Source: Kocuria sp. p3-SID1428 (GTDB taxonomy: Bacteria > Actinomycetota > Actinomycetes > Actinomycetales > Micrococcaceae). Taken from it: DNA of 13,352 bases. Below are positions 13,045 through 13,352 of this stretch, in pieces. The notes under the pieces are model-generated. The model saw only the letters and a list, made by a program, of their open reading frames with translations. It had not been told where the DNA came from and ran no database searches. How positions within the stretch are numbered: position 1 is the first letter of the stretch; each line of letters starts with the position of its first letter. The DNA lies in contig NZ_JALXVH010000064.1 of the NCBI RefSeq assembly GCF_025149945.1, positions 1 to 13,352 of the forward strand, in the 5' to 3' direction. Position numbers and translations under genes: made by a program.

Positions 13045-13352
13045 ATGCGTGCCACGTCATCGCACCGCACAAGAGTAATCGGACGAGGTCAGGCGGCCTT
13101 TGAGAGAGCACCGGAGCTGCTGCCCGGAACCTCACGATGCGCGCAGAGCGCGAATGAAGTCTTTACTGCTTTACATATGGCTGGCTAGGGGCCATTTTTC
13201 ACAAGAACGACGTCGCCGTAGTCCTTTCCCCGGGCTGTTCAGTGCTCCGCTCCTGGGCGCCTGTCTAACGGGCGGCCACGGCAATGGGTGTCAGTGGGCT
13301 GACCCCGTTTCGTAGGTCCAGTCGTTATGAGGGTCGTCCTGTTGCCCGCGGT
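13045..13352. other. No recognisable gene; mixed, partly AT-richer DNA
   Basis: About 300 bases with no frame showing family motifs or the high third-position GC of the real genes. The stretch 13150-13215 (for example AAGTCTTTACTGCTTTACAT) is clearly less GC-rich than the rest of the window, suggesting foreign DNA. GTCAG-TGGG-CTGAC at 13290-13303, flanked by GGG and CCC, forms a small hairpin. The following GACCCCGTTTCGTAGGTCCA resembles the ends of some actinobacterial IS3-type elements, but this is recalled similarity only and cannot be confirmed here. Confidence 0.4.

Noticed and set aside
12659..13135. 158-codon minus-strand frame opposite the ISL3 remnant
   Set aside because: The plus strand carries recognisable transposase segments; the minus frame has no motif.
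13286..13306. Intrinsic terminator at the right edge
   Set aside because: The hairpin is only 5 bp plus a bulged GGG/CCC and is followed by GTTTCG rather than a T-run, with no gene ending nearby.
1..13352. CRISPR arrays, tRNA genes and phage attachment sites
   Set aside because: No regularly spaced direct repeats, no cloverleaf with a T-loop GGTTCGAATC-type sequence, and no tRNA-end duplication was seen on either strand by eye.

Overview
The window is very GC-rich (third codon positions almost all G or C) and densely coding. Its gene content (CysE/CysK pair, Nif3-like plus C4 zinc-ribbon pair beside rnpB, actinobacterial-style peptide deformylase ending in PGVDEDPFGH, YaaA, -10 boxes of the TAnnnT type, leaderless-looking starts) points to an actinobacterium, most likely of the order Micrococcales. 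No 16S or other taxonomic marker is present, so a genus cannot be given.

Layout. 1-2391 (minus strand): msrA, then cysK, then cysE (cut by the left edge), a sulfur-amino-acid and redox block; a nested inverted repeat lies between cysK and cysE. 2526-4153 (plus): Nif3-like metalloprotein gene overlapping by ATGA a coiled-coil/zinc-ribbon gene. 4189-4562 (minus): class A RNase P RNA with a 13-bp closing helix. 4604-5392 (plus): yaaA, divergent from rnpB across 41 bases. 5457-6030: a decayed NiCoT nickel/cobalt permease that has lost its metal-signature helices and carries frame changes. 6109-6681 (minus): def.

6855-11226 (plus) is the most unusual part. An SbnA-like PLP enzyme (same fold as CysK, but of the type that makes the 2,3-diaminopropionate precursor N-(2-amino-2-carboxyethyl)-glutamate) overlaps by 8 bases an 1117-codon gene. 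That gene fuses an FAD/NAD(P)-binding oxidoreductase to a Y4yA-type, group IV decarboxylase-fold PLP enzyme. No SbnB dehydrogenase, siderophore synthetase, ATP-grasp ligase or exporter is in the window, so the product is unknown. The fusion has a Shine-Dalgarno and ATG exactly at its domain junction, and a short stretch of its first half looks like it is being read in the wrong frame.

11390-12541 (plus): a ChaA-type Ca2+(Na+,K+)/H+ antiporter with a roughly 90-base leader holding two GC hairpins. From 12560 to the right end the DNA is accessory: the left end and broken N-terminal part of an ISL3-family insertion sequence, followed by about 300 bases with no recognisable gene and a locally lower GC content.
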